From Kryptolebias marmoratus (taxonomy: Eukaryota > Chordata > Actinopteri > Cyprinodontiformes > Rivulidae), in the NCBI RefSeq assembly GCF_001649575.2, contig NC_051438.1, positions 7,315,754-7,379,753 of the forward strand: DNA of 64,000 bases, in the 5' to 3' direction. The notes beneath the pieces were generated by a model that made no database searches, was not told the origin of the DNA, and was given only the letters and a program-made list of their open reading frames with translations. Below are positions 48,105 through 60,724 of this stretch, in pieces (position 1 is the stretch's first letter; every line of letters begins with the position of its first letter). A program made the translations under genes and the position numbers.

Positions 48105-49015
48105 TTACACTCTATGAGGCAGAAACGCGTCTTGCTGCGCTGTCTTCAAAGAGACGGGGCCTGTCGGTTTGTTCAGTGCACGTCCGCTGACTAAAGAGGT
48201 CAGATTTGTCACTTGGGGGGGACGTCGCAGATGAGCTGAGCAGTTGTCCTGCTCTCCTTGTCCTGTTTTCCAGCATGAAAATTGGCATTGTGGCCTTCTT
48301 CTTCCTAATCACTGTCATCACGCGCTAATGATGCCAAAGATGAGTTGAAAGCAGTCAGTGGGGTCCGTGCTTCTGTACCCCCCTCGACTGTGCAGACGGA
48401 TATCAGCGCTCATCAAAGAGTCTGTGAGACATCCTCTGTTAATGAAAAGATACTGATTTCTCTCATCCTCTTTTAACTCTTCTTTTGATTGTATAATTAC
48501 AGCCATGGTGGAACATCGTAATTATAAATGATAGCAGGTCATTTTGAGTGGTTTTATTTATTATAATTACACTGAAAGTAGACCTGTTAATTACACATAT
48601 TTAACGTGCATTCAGAATTGTGCCCAGTGTTAAATGATTTCTCTTGGGATGAGTAGACAGGTTGGAATAAAAGACGTGTTATTAGCTGTTCTTTTTTTTT
48701 TTTTTTAATCCGCTGTATCACGGGGTCTTTAAAGACACTGGGAAACATTATTTGTCGTGTTCTGCTGCTTTCCTCGAGGCTTTCCTCCGAACGCCTGCTT
48801 GATTAAAGGTCATAACTTTGACTTGGCCATTCCTGCACATTATTTTCTTCATTTTTCAGTCAATCAGTTGAACAAATTGTGCTCTGAGGCAACCTGCCGG
48901 ATGACCCACTTTCTGTTCAGAAACAATTTCCAACTGGATGTCTGGATATTTCCCTCCAGAATTCACTGCGATAATTACGATTTTTTTCTGTGTGTTTTTT
49001 TTTATTCTAGCCATG
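48105..49015. other. intron, no recognised feature
   Basis: The 152-codon open frame at 48757-49215 on the + strand is only meaningful in its last third, which is LINE-derived. Confidence 0.4.
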
Positions 49016-49020
49016 ATGCC

Positions 49021-49145
49021 AGGCTGCTCTGGTTCAGTCGCTGCAAAAGAGCCTCGAACCACGATTCAGAGTTCTTACAAGTTTTACAGCTGATCCAAAA
49101 TGCTGCAGTCAGCCTGTTGACATGTACTGCGAGGAGAGATCCTAT
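49021..49145 (+). pseudogene. LINE ORF2 C-terminal fragment
   Basis: The + strand reads LQVLQLIQNAAVSLLTCT then ARRDPIS. This matches the C-terminal LQLIQNAAARLLT..RRDHI block of teleost LINE (L2/Rex-type) reverse transcriptases. The match breaks at about 49145, where a family A repeat begins. Confidence 0.65.
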
Positions 49146-49149
49146 TTCT

Positions 49150-49400
49150 CAGAAACTCTCAGAAAGTATTCTCTGGATCTACAACTGTTTCAGGATGGCT
49201 GCCATGACTTATTGACTTGACACTGACAAAAAAAAGGAAAAAAAAAGTCTATAACTCAAGTCATTATGACAGATATTGACCTAAACTTTTGTGTGGTAGT
49301 AACTGAAAGACTTTTACAACTCATATTTCAAGCACTAATGGATCATGGGAGATGACTTCAGTTTAAAACTCTGGCCTGAAAAGTTGTGGGTGGTGTATTT
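49150..49400 (+). repeat. interspersed repeat, family A copy (degenerate)
   Basis: It has ggatctacaactgtttcagg, atggctgccatgac and gatattgacctaaacttttg in the + orientation of the family, abutting the LINE fragment. Confidence 0.5.
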
Positions 49401-51375
49401 CTTCAAGGAATGGTAGGCATTTAGTTAATATTTGCTGCTTATATAAAGGCAGTCTTACTTCTTGTTCTTTATAAAAGTAAATTCCAAATAATGTTGGACT
49501 TTAAGAAGAAAGATTTTGGATAATGGAACTTAGCTCTGCTGGCACCATTCAAAATAGAATTTTCAGATTAATTTTACTGTCATGCTTATTTTTTTTTTTT
49601 GTCTGCCCCCTTGTTAGGCACCTACGATTACACTTGTCTTTTTAAAAAATACTTTATAAATAAAGCTGAACTGAGTAAATGTGAAATATTAGTGGTTCAG
49701 CCTGGGCCTCCTGAAAGCTGCGTTTGGTAAACTCTACAGATTAAGATGACTTAACATAACGTATATTTTTATATGTTTTTGAAAAGAATCATTTTAGATT
49801 TTCATACAGAACACAAAATGTGAGGGCAAATAGGATATCTTCTACTTCAGTGGTTTGTTTTGTTTTTGTTCAGGAATAAGTCTCTTTCTGAAAATCGGTT
49901 CTTTTAAATCTGGGGAAAACCAGCGTTTTATTAAAACAAGAGGAAGGTTGTATAAAAAAGCTTTTGAACATTTGGGTGGAGATGGAGAGAGCGAGACACT
50001 GGAGACTGGCTGATAACAGACTGGATGCAAAGATAAATAAGATGAAAGAGTGAAAGGAGGCAGGAAGACTGAGCGAGATGCTGACGGAGAGAGAGCCAGG
50101 CTCAGATGAATTCAGTGGCATTTATCTGTGCATGCTGTTAACAGGCTTATAGCAAATGAGTGCATGGTGTATTATCAAGCTTTTCTAGCCCGGAGTAAAA
50201 CACAGAACGCTCACACATTCATATAATCAAACACACAGCCGAGCCATGTTTTACACACATGTGCCCATACGCACAGACAGCCACATGCCGCGCTTCCATA
50301 TACTCGCAGGAATTTATGCCAGCAAACACATAAACACCCAAACACACACTGACAGTGATTCACGGGTACACACACACAGATGCACACCATCATTAGTATG
50401 CTGTGGTACAACGCTGTGAGGGCAGCAGACGAGTATGATGAATATGTTTTTGGCAAAGAGCAAAAAGGAGGAGAGGAGAGAACTGAGAGAAGGAGAGATA
50501 AAGGGGAGAGAAAAAGGTGGAGGGGAAAGCAGTGATAGAAAGGAAGAGAGGTGCCTAATGACTTCAGAACCTGACAGGAAACTACAACCCAATTACCACC
50601 CCAGGACCGTCCTTTGTCTCTATCCCCCTGCTCTTTCTCTGCAAGTCGGTGATGACAGATCCCCTCAGTCAGAGCAAAGGTTCTGCCTTCAGATAAAAGT
50701 ACAGCTGTAGCTGGTAAACACGTCCAACCCCAGAGATGAATGTGGTCCAGTCGGCCGAACAGCAGAGTAAAAGTAGCTACAGACAGGTTTTTTCTGAGGC
50801 GTTCTGAAACACTGGGATGTGGATTCTTACAGAACGTTCAACATGTCACAGGAGGTCTGTGTTTACTGCAGCTGTAAGGGTTTGCCTCAGGAAACAGGCA
50901 GGTGAGGGCGGGAAGTGGAGCTCACACCGAGCCATCGGAGATTATAGGTGCTGACTGTTAAAGATGTGGTCAGTTCATGGTAACCTGATGCAGTGTATTC
51001 ATTACATAAGCACAAGAACCGACGCTCCATTATTACTATTTGACTGTTTTTCTTCTGTTTCTGTCAAAATGTTTGTTACTCTCCTCAATGCCTAGGGGGA
51101 AAAAAACACATCCAAATGTGCAATATGTAGTATGCAGGTGCTTTCGATAGCAGTATATATTGTATGGCAGAAAAGAGACTTGCAAAAAATATTTCCACAT
51201 ACACAAAAAGGAGGATGTTTGCAAACTGAGTGAGAAAAGCCAGACCTCTTTGGAGCTCTGTAGCTCAGACCTGCTGTACTCCATCATTCAAAGTTTAAAC
51301 AGGTCACAGAAAGTTGGACTTCCCATGTCTGACCTGTTATTTTGATCATTTTAACCATTTTTACGCCACTTCAGT
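49400..51375. other. intron; GA-rich and CA-rich low complexity
   Basis: CA-rich DNA (50210-50385) and a GA-rich block (50455-50560) account for the open frames here. I accept none as a gene. Confidence 0.5.
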
Positions 51376-51378
51376 TTA

Positions 51379-52100
51379 AGACCCTGTCTACACTACATCA
51401 GATATTTTAAAACTGATAGGTTGTTTTCTGCCCACACATTTTAAACACAGACATGTCTTATAATACAAGACTTCTCTTGTTACCTGGTTAACGGGGGCTG
51501 CCATGTTGTGTTTTTGGGACCAGAGTCTGTGTTAAAAAATAAATAAATATTTGAGCGTACAGCAGCAAGGTAAGAACTGCATGCATCAACAAGAGTCAAC
51601 ACCTGGAAAAAAATCTGAGGTGTTTAAATCTTTTTCTTTTTTTTAAAAAAAAGGGGAAATGTCATGTTTGTTTACATGGAGGCGGAGGGACTCAAATGTG
51701 TGCTGGCTTCAACTTCCTGTATGGAGTCCAGCTTTGAAACATGTCAGTGGTTTTAATTAGATTGCTGAAACATCCTTACCGCACCACTAGGTGGCAAAAC
51801 ATTCACAACAACAACTTATCAAAATACAGAGAAACAACATGCTTAGCTTGGCTAAAACTGGTACTTTTTTATTTATTTTTGTATACTATTTGTAGTATAT
51901 TTTTCTCTCAGTTACAACGTTTCAGCACAGGATCTAATTGTAATGTTGGCAGAATGAGGATAAAGTGAGAGCAATGAAGAAAAAAACCAGCGAGAATGTG
52001 CACTACAAGCTGCTACGTTATTGTTTCTAAAAAAGCTCCGTATCTCGACTCCACCAAGAAGTAAGTTTTGAAAAATCTCCACTTTGGATGGGGGCTTATA
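51379..52100. mobile_element. TIR element, family C copy 3 (right end unclear)
   Basis: The left end gaccctgtctacactacatc matches the family ends. The interior has the caccactaggtggcaaaac block (inverse of copies 1 and 2) and a ttttgaaaaatctccacttt block. No clean right terminus was found. Confidence 0.5.
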
Positions 52101-52384
52101 AAATCATCCGTTTTCTCTCCCAAACTCATTACTGCATGCATTTGAGGAGTGCAAATACAGCAGAAAGTTGCTTTGACTTGTATGAACTTTCCAAAGTTTT
52201 TGCCAAAAATCATATCTTACTTCCACAGTATTTATAGAATTTGTACATTTGTACATGTCATTGTAGGCCTTCCTGTCTTCTTTCACTCAGCGTGTCTCTC
52301 ACTGCTACAGGACTTATAGTTTTCTCTCAAATCCCAGTGTGTTGTTGATGCAATAGCGTCATATTTGAGGCATGAGGCCTACAT

Positions 52385-52485
52385 GGCCAATTCCTGCAAA
52401 GACCATCCATGTTCTGGCTGATGTTTGTCTGTCGAAGCGGGGTCATCATCCCCTGTGAAGGTGCCTAACGCGGCGAGGATGATTG
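52385..52485. repeat. family G copy 2 (short)
   Basis: It contains cctgcaaagaccatccatg, ttctggctgatg and ggggtcatcatcccctgtg, colinear with family G copy 1. Confidence 0.5.
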
Positions 52486-52489
52486 TTTG

Positions 52490-55190
52490 TGAAATAAAAC
52501 CATTTAAATGCTTATATTTACGAAGATGATCAGGAGCCAGATGTTCAGTTGACTTGTTCGGTATCATTCAACTTGCAGTCTTTGAGAAGATGCTTGAATA
52601 TAAAGAGTGTGTTCTGTTTCCTCAAGTGAAGATTCAGCTGCTGTATTTTCAGCAACGCAAACTCGGAGCAAGACTTGCATCAGGAGTACAGATTTGAAAC
52701 TTGGCGCTCAGGTGATAAAAATGCTTTTTTTTTTTAGTCTCTTATGTAAAGACAGAAGCATACAGACAACCGCAGAATTCATTATTTGGTTGCTGGTAAA
52801 GATGGCGTGGGCGTTTTTTTAAAGCCTTGTTAAGCCCGTACTGTCGAGCCTGCTGTGAAACCCACATATAAAACAGAAGAGACGGGGATATGGGGATTTT
52901 CAAAAATAAAATCATATGTGTCTCCTGAAGCTTTTAGGTTTGAATTGACGCCGTCTCCCTGCGTCTTTGTGGAAGCTTGTTCTTTTTGTCAGGAACAACA
53001 CTTCCAGCCGTCGCGTAACAGCAGAGGTTGTATGTATAAACGCCGGTTGGGTTGCTCTTTATTCAAATCCAGGCAAAGCCACCAGCTGGCTAAATATATT
53101 CACACATAGATTTTCTCAGTGAGCCCTGCAAGTCTCCGAAAGCCAAAGATCTGAAGAGGTTTGTTGTTCTAGCCTGCAGCTCTGCATCGATCTATCAGAA
53201 ACTTCACTGGCTCAGTTAATCACCTTCTTAGAGAGGGCAGGAAACAACAAGCTGCGAAGGAGAAAACGTCCATTTTTGTTTGAGTAATTCTTTTTAATCG
53301 CTGCGTAACAGTGCTTGAAGAGAAAACTCTGGCTGACATTTACGGAAATTAAATCTACGATTTCTTTTTTTTGTTTTGCTGCGTTATTGTAATTGATGCT
53401 CAGAACTGACCGGGAGCGAAGGGTGAGGAAGAGGAGGAAGAGGAGGAGGGGTTAGCACAGGCTTCCCTGCCAATCATAGTTAGCCTGGTCTTCTGCTGAA
53501 AGGCGGTGAAAGTTGAATAAATGAAGGAATGAACCAGGGCTGAGGAGGGAGGAGGAAGACGAGGGAGGAAACGGGAAGCCAGGAGGAGAAAACAGGGAGG
53601 CTTTCTCCTCATTTAATCTCTTTTTTTTGTCAGAAAACAGGAGAGAAGAAGCTGATTTGAGGCCCTGTTTCCACAACTCCAGATGTTGTTATAAATAGAT
53701 TTTTTTTGTTTTAACAAAATAAAAGCTGAAACACTAAACCAACACCGTGCCACTAAGTGTTGGGACTGTCCACTTTAATGACATATGATTAATGTCAGCT
53801 ATCTTAAAGTTAAAGGTTAAGTTAGTCTTTTTCATTGGAATAATTTATCAGTCAGGGAAAAACTTGTTCAGGTTCCATTTTTAAATGTCCTTGACAATGG
53901 CGACACTATTTATATGCATAGAGAATCCTCTGCACTTCCTTGTTTATTAAATTATCATATTTCTTTACCTTTCATAACACCTGTGTTGTATTGAACGCAT
54001 CACCGCGGTTTCTGTAATTTATAGTTTCCTTTCTGTTAGTAACCGTTTCAGCAAATGATCATAGATTGACGGTGACACGTTCAAGATAAAATGAGACAAA
54101 TGTTAAAGACAAAAGGATTTTATTTTTGGTTAATATGTATTTTGCATTTAGTTAAACATAACAATAACCGTTTCACATAAATTAACTTAACAAGCCTTAG
54201 ATAAAGTCTTAAAAATAATACACAGATGGGCATTCTCATAAAAACATGTTGTGAGCCACAGTGAGCTGCTTGGAGCTGCTGCTGCATCTTCATTTTCCCA
54301 CATGGTGACTGATTAAGTCGGCACAGGTGTGCCCGATTGGTGATTTTTAAAAAGTGGACCATATCGACCAAATAAAATCAGTCAACCAGGTACTCGGTCT
54401 GTCTCTCATTTCTAGAGCATGAGATAAGTAGCCTGTCTGAAAGAAGCTGCTACAGTATAATTTCTGAAAAGCTCTGTATTTCCAATCAGGATGGATCCAA
54501 TTAAAAAATAAAAAAAACTCCACTTCTCTCTTTTTCTCACCAGATGTGAGTTTGTCTGAGCGAGAGGCTTAAAGGCAGAACAACAATGAGGGCCAGGGGA
54601 ATAAAAACAAGACTGTTAATTCAATTTGTATTAATTAAATCACTTGCTTAATTTTTTTTTAGTTTTGTGGGTTTTTTTCTTTTACTGTTCTGAGAGCAAC
54701 AATACCAACACTAAAGTTTGGCTCCATTTGTTTTGTTTTGTTTAAATAGTGTCATTTTTTAAACTATAATTTTTCATTATTTCTCCAAAAGTGTTTGTTT
54801 TTATTTATATTAAAACTGATGAGATATTTCAACTTTGTCAGAAAACATACATTTGCTCAGCTTTTTCTCAGGTTGTACTTTTCAGTAATATCTCACATCC
54901 CTGATGTTTTTATTAGTATAAACCCTCCAGTCGGTGCTCATTTAAAGCTGTTTTTATACAATCATCAGATTATGCCACTGCTGTTAATCTCATTAAATCT
55001 TTACTTACTCCGTGCCAATTGTAGTTTCATCCAGCTGAATCTGATCTAATTAATGAGTGGATTACTGACAAGCTCTTTGATCCAAACCGCTGACGGATCA
55101 ATATGAGCACCATGATTTTCACCATTTCTAACAGAAACTCGTGAACCGAACGGCTGAATTTATCTCTCCATGTCTGTGTTTCTGTGCTGA
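52490..55190. other. intron before exon F
   Basis: A GGA-rich block at about 53400-53600 produces serine/proline open frames on the - strand. No exon is recognised. Confidence 0.45.
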
Positions 55191-55193
55191 CAG

Positions 55194-55231
55194 GTGTCTG
55201 ACAAGACCAAAGCCAGAGGCACGGCCCTGAG
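55194..55231 (+). CDS. aff2: aff2-like internal exon F (VSDKTKARGTALR)
   Basis: This 38-bp exon (phase 0 in, phase 2 out) lies between ctgtgctgacag and gtaaga. It continues the frame after EQQ with VSDKTKARGTALR. The ending resembles the TALRALSD stretch that follows the acidic segment in AFF3, and DKT..R resembles AFF4. The intron before it is about 10.6 kb. I could not find the next exon in the remaining 8.7 kb; the expected serine-rich exon probably lies beyond the window, past the DIRS element. Confidence 0.8.
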
Positions 55232-55993
55232 GTAAGAGAAACTCACATTCTGTGCTGGTAAGATTTGATTTATTTGTGTTGTAGATTTATTTGCTCCACT
55301 GTGTTTTCTGTTTATGAGCTGCATTAGTACGATTTGGTCCAATATTCCCCCCAGAAATCTTTTCTGAAGAAAATATAAATGTTTGCTGCCTATAAACTCA
55401 CAGTTCAGGTAGCTGTGGTCAGTTCTGGATGACTCTTTGGACTTTTTGAAATGTAGTTGGGTTTTGTTTAGGTAGAACATGGAATCGCGTCGATGCTCTC
55501 AGAAGCATTTCACTGATTTTATTTTTTTCCAAAATCCTCAGTAGGGTAAAGTTGCCAGACGTGCTTCAGAAAAATAAAGGTTATTGGACCCACAGTTGCT
55601 ATCCAGGCGTGGAGAGGTGGAGGGGCTTTAATTGAGTGAAACATCTGCGGTGACAGGCGGGCACGTAATAACCCCGTTCAGCTGCCTGCACTCTCAGACT
55701 CGGCTCTGTGACACTTTCTTCTGGGCTGCACTCGTCTGCAGCACTCTCTGTCTGTAAAGGTTTTCAGCAGGTTCTCTGCATGCAGGAATTGCAGATCAAA
55801 GGTCACACAAAATCCTACGTACTGTATATAAACACAGGATTTTACTGCCAGTAAGGTTTCCTCTGGTCTTTTTGATCAAAATGTCTCAAAATAGTTTAAA
55901 ACTACAAGAAATATTAATGTTTTGAGGTCATATATATATGTAAATGTACGTATGATGTCAGGCACATTTATTTAGCACAATGTAATTATTAGG

Positions 55994-56435
55994 CAGACCC
56001 TCCAGGATGTTGCGATCGCAACTATTCATGCAAAATCAAGCAAACCCCGCGAAATTGCAATTTTTTGCAACTTTGCCCAAAACACTGCAACTTTCCTGCA
56101 ACTTTAACCCAATATTTACCATTAGCGCACATTTTCACTTCTGTCGCTGCCCCTGCACGCTGCCGGCATTCTGATGTTAACAGGATGTGACGTCACATGT
56201 CTTCTTCGTGAGTTATTTGGGGTTATTTTGTATTCCACACTACACAATCCCACAAAGAAGACACTAGACCACAGAAACGGTGGCGAATCACTTTAGAAAC
56301 AACAAATATTGGGTTTAAGTTGCGGGAAAGTTGCGGTGTTTTGGACAAAGTTGCAAAAAGTTGCGATTTTGCGGGGTTTGCTTGATTATGCGTTAATAGT
56401 TGCGATCGCAACATCGCAAAATCCTGGAGGGTCTG
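55994..56435. mobile_element. 442-bp foldback element in the intron after exon F
   Basis: The ends are cagaccctccaggat and its inverse. The arms run about 125 bp with few differences and include gttgcgatcgcaac, aatcaagcaaaccccgc and gcaactttcc on the left, all mirrored on the right. The central 170 bp contains a tgacgtcaca palindrome and no ORF. It is a non-autonomous DNA element; the superfamily is not assigned because target duplications are unclear. Confidence 0.75.
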
Positions 56436-56439
56436 ATAT

Positions 56440-57625
56440 ACCACCTTTTAGAGTGAATTGAGATCACAGTTCTCTCAAACAGTTCTCGTGTTTTAAAAAA
56501 ATGAAGTCATAAAATGTAGTGTTTAGAGTGGTTTCCAGAATGAACAATAATTGCTTTAAATAACAAGAAGAAAAATCCCATTTTTAATTTAGATCCTTTG
56601 GATTTTATCACCTAAAAGCTACTGAACATAAATCATGAAATGTAAACATTAATAAATGTGAAATAATACTGTCTGTAATTTCTGGACATTCAGCCAGCTC
56701 CTTTAGGTAAAACTTCTGCCATCTCACTGAGATTTCAGAGCTCTAACAGATTGTTATGACGCTCCTCCTGAGCTGAGAAATGTTTCTGAGGTGAAGCTTG
56801 TTGCATGGATGCAGTCGTATTTCCTGACCATCACAGAGTTAGATATTGGTCTTTACATTCCTTCAGTCAGACTGAATGATCATCTCCATTCATGATGTTA
56901 CATGTGGATGATATCAGCCTAACTGTGTCAGTGTAATGCTATCGATTCATCATTAGATGATCGTGCATTTTTGCTCCTTACTGGTTTAAAACTAACTTGT
57001 CTTGCTGTATGTTGAGGGTACAAAAAAAAAAACAGATGACTAACAGATGACACCTTGTCAGAATCAGTTCCACACGTGGGATAGAGTGATGTTGTTGCTG
57101 TTGGCATGGAGATTTTACATGTTATAACTGCCTCCTCATCTCAGCTGCTGTGTTTAAACCAGTGTGTGAGTCCGCATTTACATGCCGTGTCAGGGCTGAG
57201 ACGGGGGAGAAGAAAGGAGACTGAGTGAATTAATAGTGTTTTGTTTTTCTCGGTGTCAGTCCATGTGACAGTTTCAGCCTCTGGGATCTGCGTGCGTTCC
57301 AATCGACATTCTCCAAAACTGAGATTGTGTGTTTGTCAGAATCCGAATTGGTAGATTCTGATCCAATTATTTGTTTCAGGGCTGCTAATTACGTAGTTTT
57401 ACCCACCTCTGCCAGGTGCCATTTGGAACTTTTGCATTGGTAAAAGCAAAACAGAACACTGAAATGATATGTAGTAGAAATATATAATGTGGTATAAGCT
57501 CCTATGATAGGGAGGAGGCAAGAAAAGGAAGTTATATTAGACTTTAACAAGGACCAGAATTTAAACTTGCATTTCCTCCTAACTGCTCTGTGATTCTTGT
57601 AACCATGACAACAGTGAAAGACAGT
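56440..57625. other. non-coding, no recognised feature
   Basis: Probable downstream intron of the AFF gene. I see nothing that supports an exon. Confidence 0.4.
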
Positions 57626-57629
57626 TTTA

Positions 57630-57905
57630 TCGCCTGCCACCATGAATGGCGGGCAGTCATGTAATTGCCTCATTTATCTGTCAGTTTGTTAGGAAATGAT
57701 CTAATAAACCACTGGATGGATTTTAATAAAACTCTATGTTGGATGAACATCTACAACTGATTAACTTTTAGAGTCAACCACATTCAAGATGGCCACCACA
57801 GCTAACCAGCATTAGCCAACGCAAAAATGGTCAAATTATAGTCAAAAATATAGTCAAATTTGCAAACATATACTGGGCTAACGTTACATGAAAGTCCTTC
57901 TCAAT
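57630..57905 (+). repeat. interspersed repeat, family A copy, best preserved start
   Basis: It opens with cgcctgccaccatgaatgg then cgggcagtcatg. It continues with accactggatggattttaat, catctacaactgattaac, tagagtcaaccacattcaag and atggccaccacagc. Confidence 0.7.
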
Positions 57906-58505
57906 TTACATTCTGAGCCCAACAAGATCTTTTTTTCAAAATTTTGGGATGCAAGACACTCGACTATAAGGAATGCTATTTTTTTTTTCACTTGCGAGAT
58001 GTTTTAACCATGACTGTTTGTTGGTTAATGATGAGTTCAGCTTCCCTGAAAGGAGCTAGTCTTTAAATTTCAAGTTATCTAAGCACTGTGTGTGCTGGGA
58101 TGTGTCCCCTGCTGGCTCTAATGTAAAATCTAGATGTGAATCCAGATGGCATTAGACATTAGATGAAACACCGTCATCAATAACAGTTTCTCTGGTGGCG
58201 ATAAAACCCATTAGGATTCATTTGAATTTTTTTTTTTTTTTTCTGTTAAACATTCAGTGCTGTGTGGGCTCCTCATGATTATCTTCTTGTTAAGTGTTAA
58301 TGTTTTCAGAGAGCACATCGCCCATTAAGTTATTATCAGGGAGTTGCAACAACAGTGGAGACGAGTCCTGCAAACAGCTGATTTGGGCTTTAAGATAAAT
58401 TCTCCTTTTAGATCATCCTATGTCTGGATTTTGTTGTTAAGCATATATATATGAGGCTTGCTGTGTTTACAGTCTGGAGGCATTAGTATGCAAGTCTGGA
58501 GTGTG

Positions 58506-58561
<56 letters not shown>

Positions 58562-60070
58562 CGTGTGTGTGCAGTGGGGGTTAGAGAGAGAGTGAGTGTG
58601 TCTGTGTCTGTGTGTGCCCCAGGCCATGTGTTACTCTGCTACCACTAATGAGCCCATTCAGTCGGCAGCCCAATCTACTGAGCGGTGCACACACACACAC
58701 TGCAGGGACTCTGGGACCAAAGATGCTGCGAGCAATCCACTGGCTGCATCCCCTATGGAACCCAACACACACTGTTTAACCCACAGTTCTCACACCACCC
58801 ATACAAACACACATCCTTTTTTTTTTTTTTTTTTTTTTAATCCCAACTCTGACAGACTCAACCACATACCAATCATTAGCCTGCTGCCACACACACACAC
58901 GCACACACACACACTTACAAAACCACCTACTTTATTATCCTACCACCATCTATATTAGACCTTGTGATTTTTATATTATTGTTCTGTAATTTTAGAATCT
59001 GCTCCATCATGAATATTAAACCTTATGTCTGTCTTTGCTCATTCTGTTGAGGAGAACTGCCTGCAGTGATACCGATTTATCTTTTTGGACTAATTATTCT
59101 TTCACTAAGAGCATTTGCGCTGGTTCCACTGCAGAGCTGTTTCATTTTTCTGCTCTTGTGTTCCCAAAACTGAAATAAGTAAAAACGCAAAACTGTTCAG
59201 ACACGAGCAGATCGATCCATCCGATAAAGTCCAACCTTCATCAAAGGATGAGTGCGCTCACATCAGGTTCAGACTTTATTCTGTCAGTCAGCAGACACCC
59301 TGCGCTCTGTAAAGCTCCAGGAACCTGAAGGGAATCTAACTTCAATCTTTCTTTCTTTCTTAACTCTGCTGTTATTTAGAAGTGCTTACAGAATAAAAAA
59401 TTTTAAAAAATTCATGGATTTAAAGTAATTGTTTTTTACATGTGATCACAAAACTGTGTAGAAAATGTTCTAAATGTTTCCCACATGCAAACAAAACAAG
59501 TTTCACCTGTTAAGTAGGATGTTTTTTACTTTAATATTATATAAAATTCATCAGAGATGAGTGGGCTTACTTTCAGGATCACCTAATGGATATTCTGTTG
59601 CGCTTTCATTCAAAATACTCCAGTTTAAAATCCAATTAAAGATGATTTTTTTTTCTTTTTGTTTTTAAACAAACTGTGGCTAAATGCAGATGTAAAGCTG
59701 ATGCAGACAATACAAAACTTTCATTGTTAGATCATATTTTAGTACAACATTTGCATAAAAATGTTCAAACGGGGTCTCACACACCTGCATATATGATCTC
59801 CACCTGTAATGTGGTAATAATTTTCAACATGTTTTTGGTTTGTAACTAAGGAAGTAAATGTAGTTATAGCACTACTTGTTTTTGACTTATTGCTGGGAAT
59901 GATAACATGTAGTTTTTAAGTTAAAAAAATGGGGGTGCAAAAACACAAGTTTGCACCTTGGCTGTATAAATTAGGGGAGCAGCTGGTCCACCTGCTCCAT
60001 TGATCAGGGTCTGTGCTCACAATCATCAACTCAGGGATGATGACAGGTTAACCCACTTAACACCTGGAGG
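57905..60070. other. non-coding; GT/CA microsatellites
   Basis: It holds (GT)n at 58504-58570, CA tracts at 58687-58700 and 58890-58914, and poly-T at 58818-58838. Short His/Thr-rich open frames arise from the CA tracts. Confidence 0.5.
58504..58570. repeat. (GT)n microsatellite
   Basis: A long uninterrupted GT tract followed by gcgtgcgtg and gtgtgtgtgc. Confidence 0.95.
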
Positions 60071-60079
60071 AGGACCCTA

Positions 60080-60720
60080 CTACATTTACGATGTATGAGG
60101 ACGTTGCTGAATCAGTGCTACACTGATGCCTCTACACTCTTCATACCCACCAAATACATTTCTGCGTCTTTTTGCTGCATCCCCAGGATGATCTTGTACC
60201 CTTATCAGTGTCCAGACCCATCCCTGAAGAGACTCTCTTGAACCATTTAAGGATGAAGTGATGAGGCAGAGGATTGTGCCATGGTAGCATGAGATTATTG
60301 CAATGTGTATCAAGTCTGAGCAAAGTTGTTTCCATTACCATGACACTTGTAACATAGGCATGAGGCCAATCCTGCTTCATATTCTTGATTACCAAACCAG
60401 ATTGGCGTGCACCTGCCCCACGTCATTGATCCGTCCCCGACGCAGCACCCAGGACCACGATACGCTGCCACTGCGATTATAAACCACCGTAACCCTGCTA
60501 CTGAACTTCATCGTGGACCTGTCACTTTCTTTCACAAACAATGGTGACCTCACTGCGTTCTTAATGCACCCCAAATCCCTGCAAAGACCACCCAGGCTCC
60601 GGAGGACTTTTATTTACGCTGTAGTAGGGGTCACCATCCAATATGAAGAGACAAAATCACAAAAAGACAAAATGAGGAGTGTGATGTGGAGGCATGGTGT
60701 CACTCAGCTGTCTGTACTAT
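60080..60720. repeat. family G copy 3 with unrecognised flanking sequence
   Basis: The 60420-60660 part matches family G (ataaaccaccgtaaccctgc, cctgcaaagaccacccagg, ggggtcaccatccaatatgaag). The left part, 60080-60420, is GC-richer than its surroundings. On the - strand it has broken frames (60086-60395) that look coding-like, but I cannot match them to any protein. Confidence 0.4.
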
Positions 60721-60724
60721 AGCG

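Noticed and set aside
50314..50592. Serine/leucine-rich and Glu/Arg-rich open frames.
   Set aside because: They are translations of a GA-rich block and CA-rich DNA.
53400..53676. Serine/proline-rich open frames on the - strand.
   Set aside because: They are translations of a GGA-rich block, with no splice or family support.
57381..57415. Possible exon after exon F (acceptor ttgtttcag, then GGCTGCTAATTACG).
   Set aside because: The phase would fit, but the peptide (AANYVVLPTSA) is unlike the serine-rich AFF continuation and the donor is poor.
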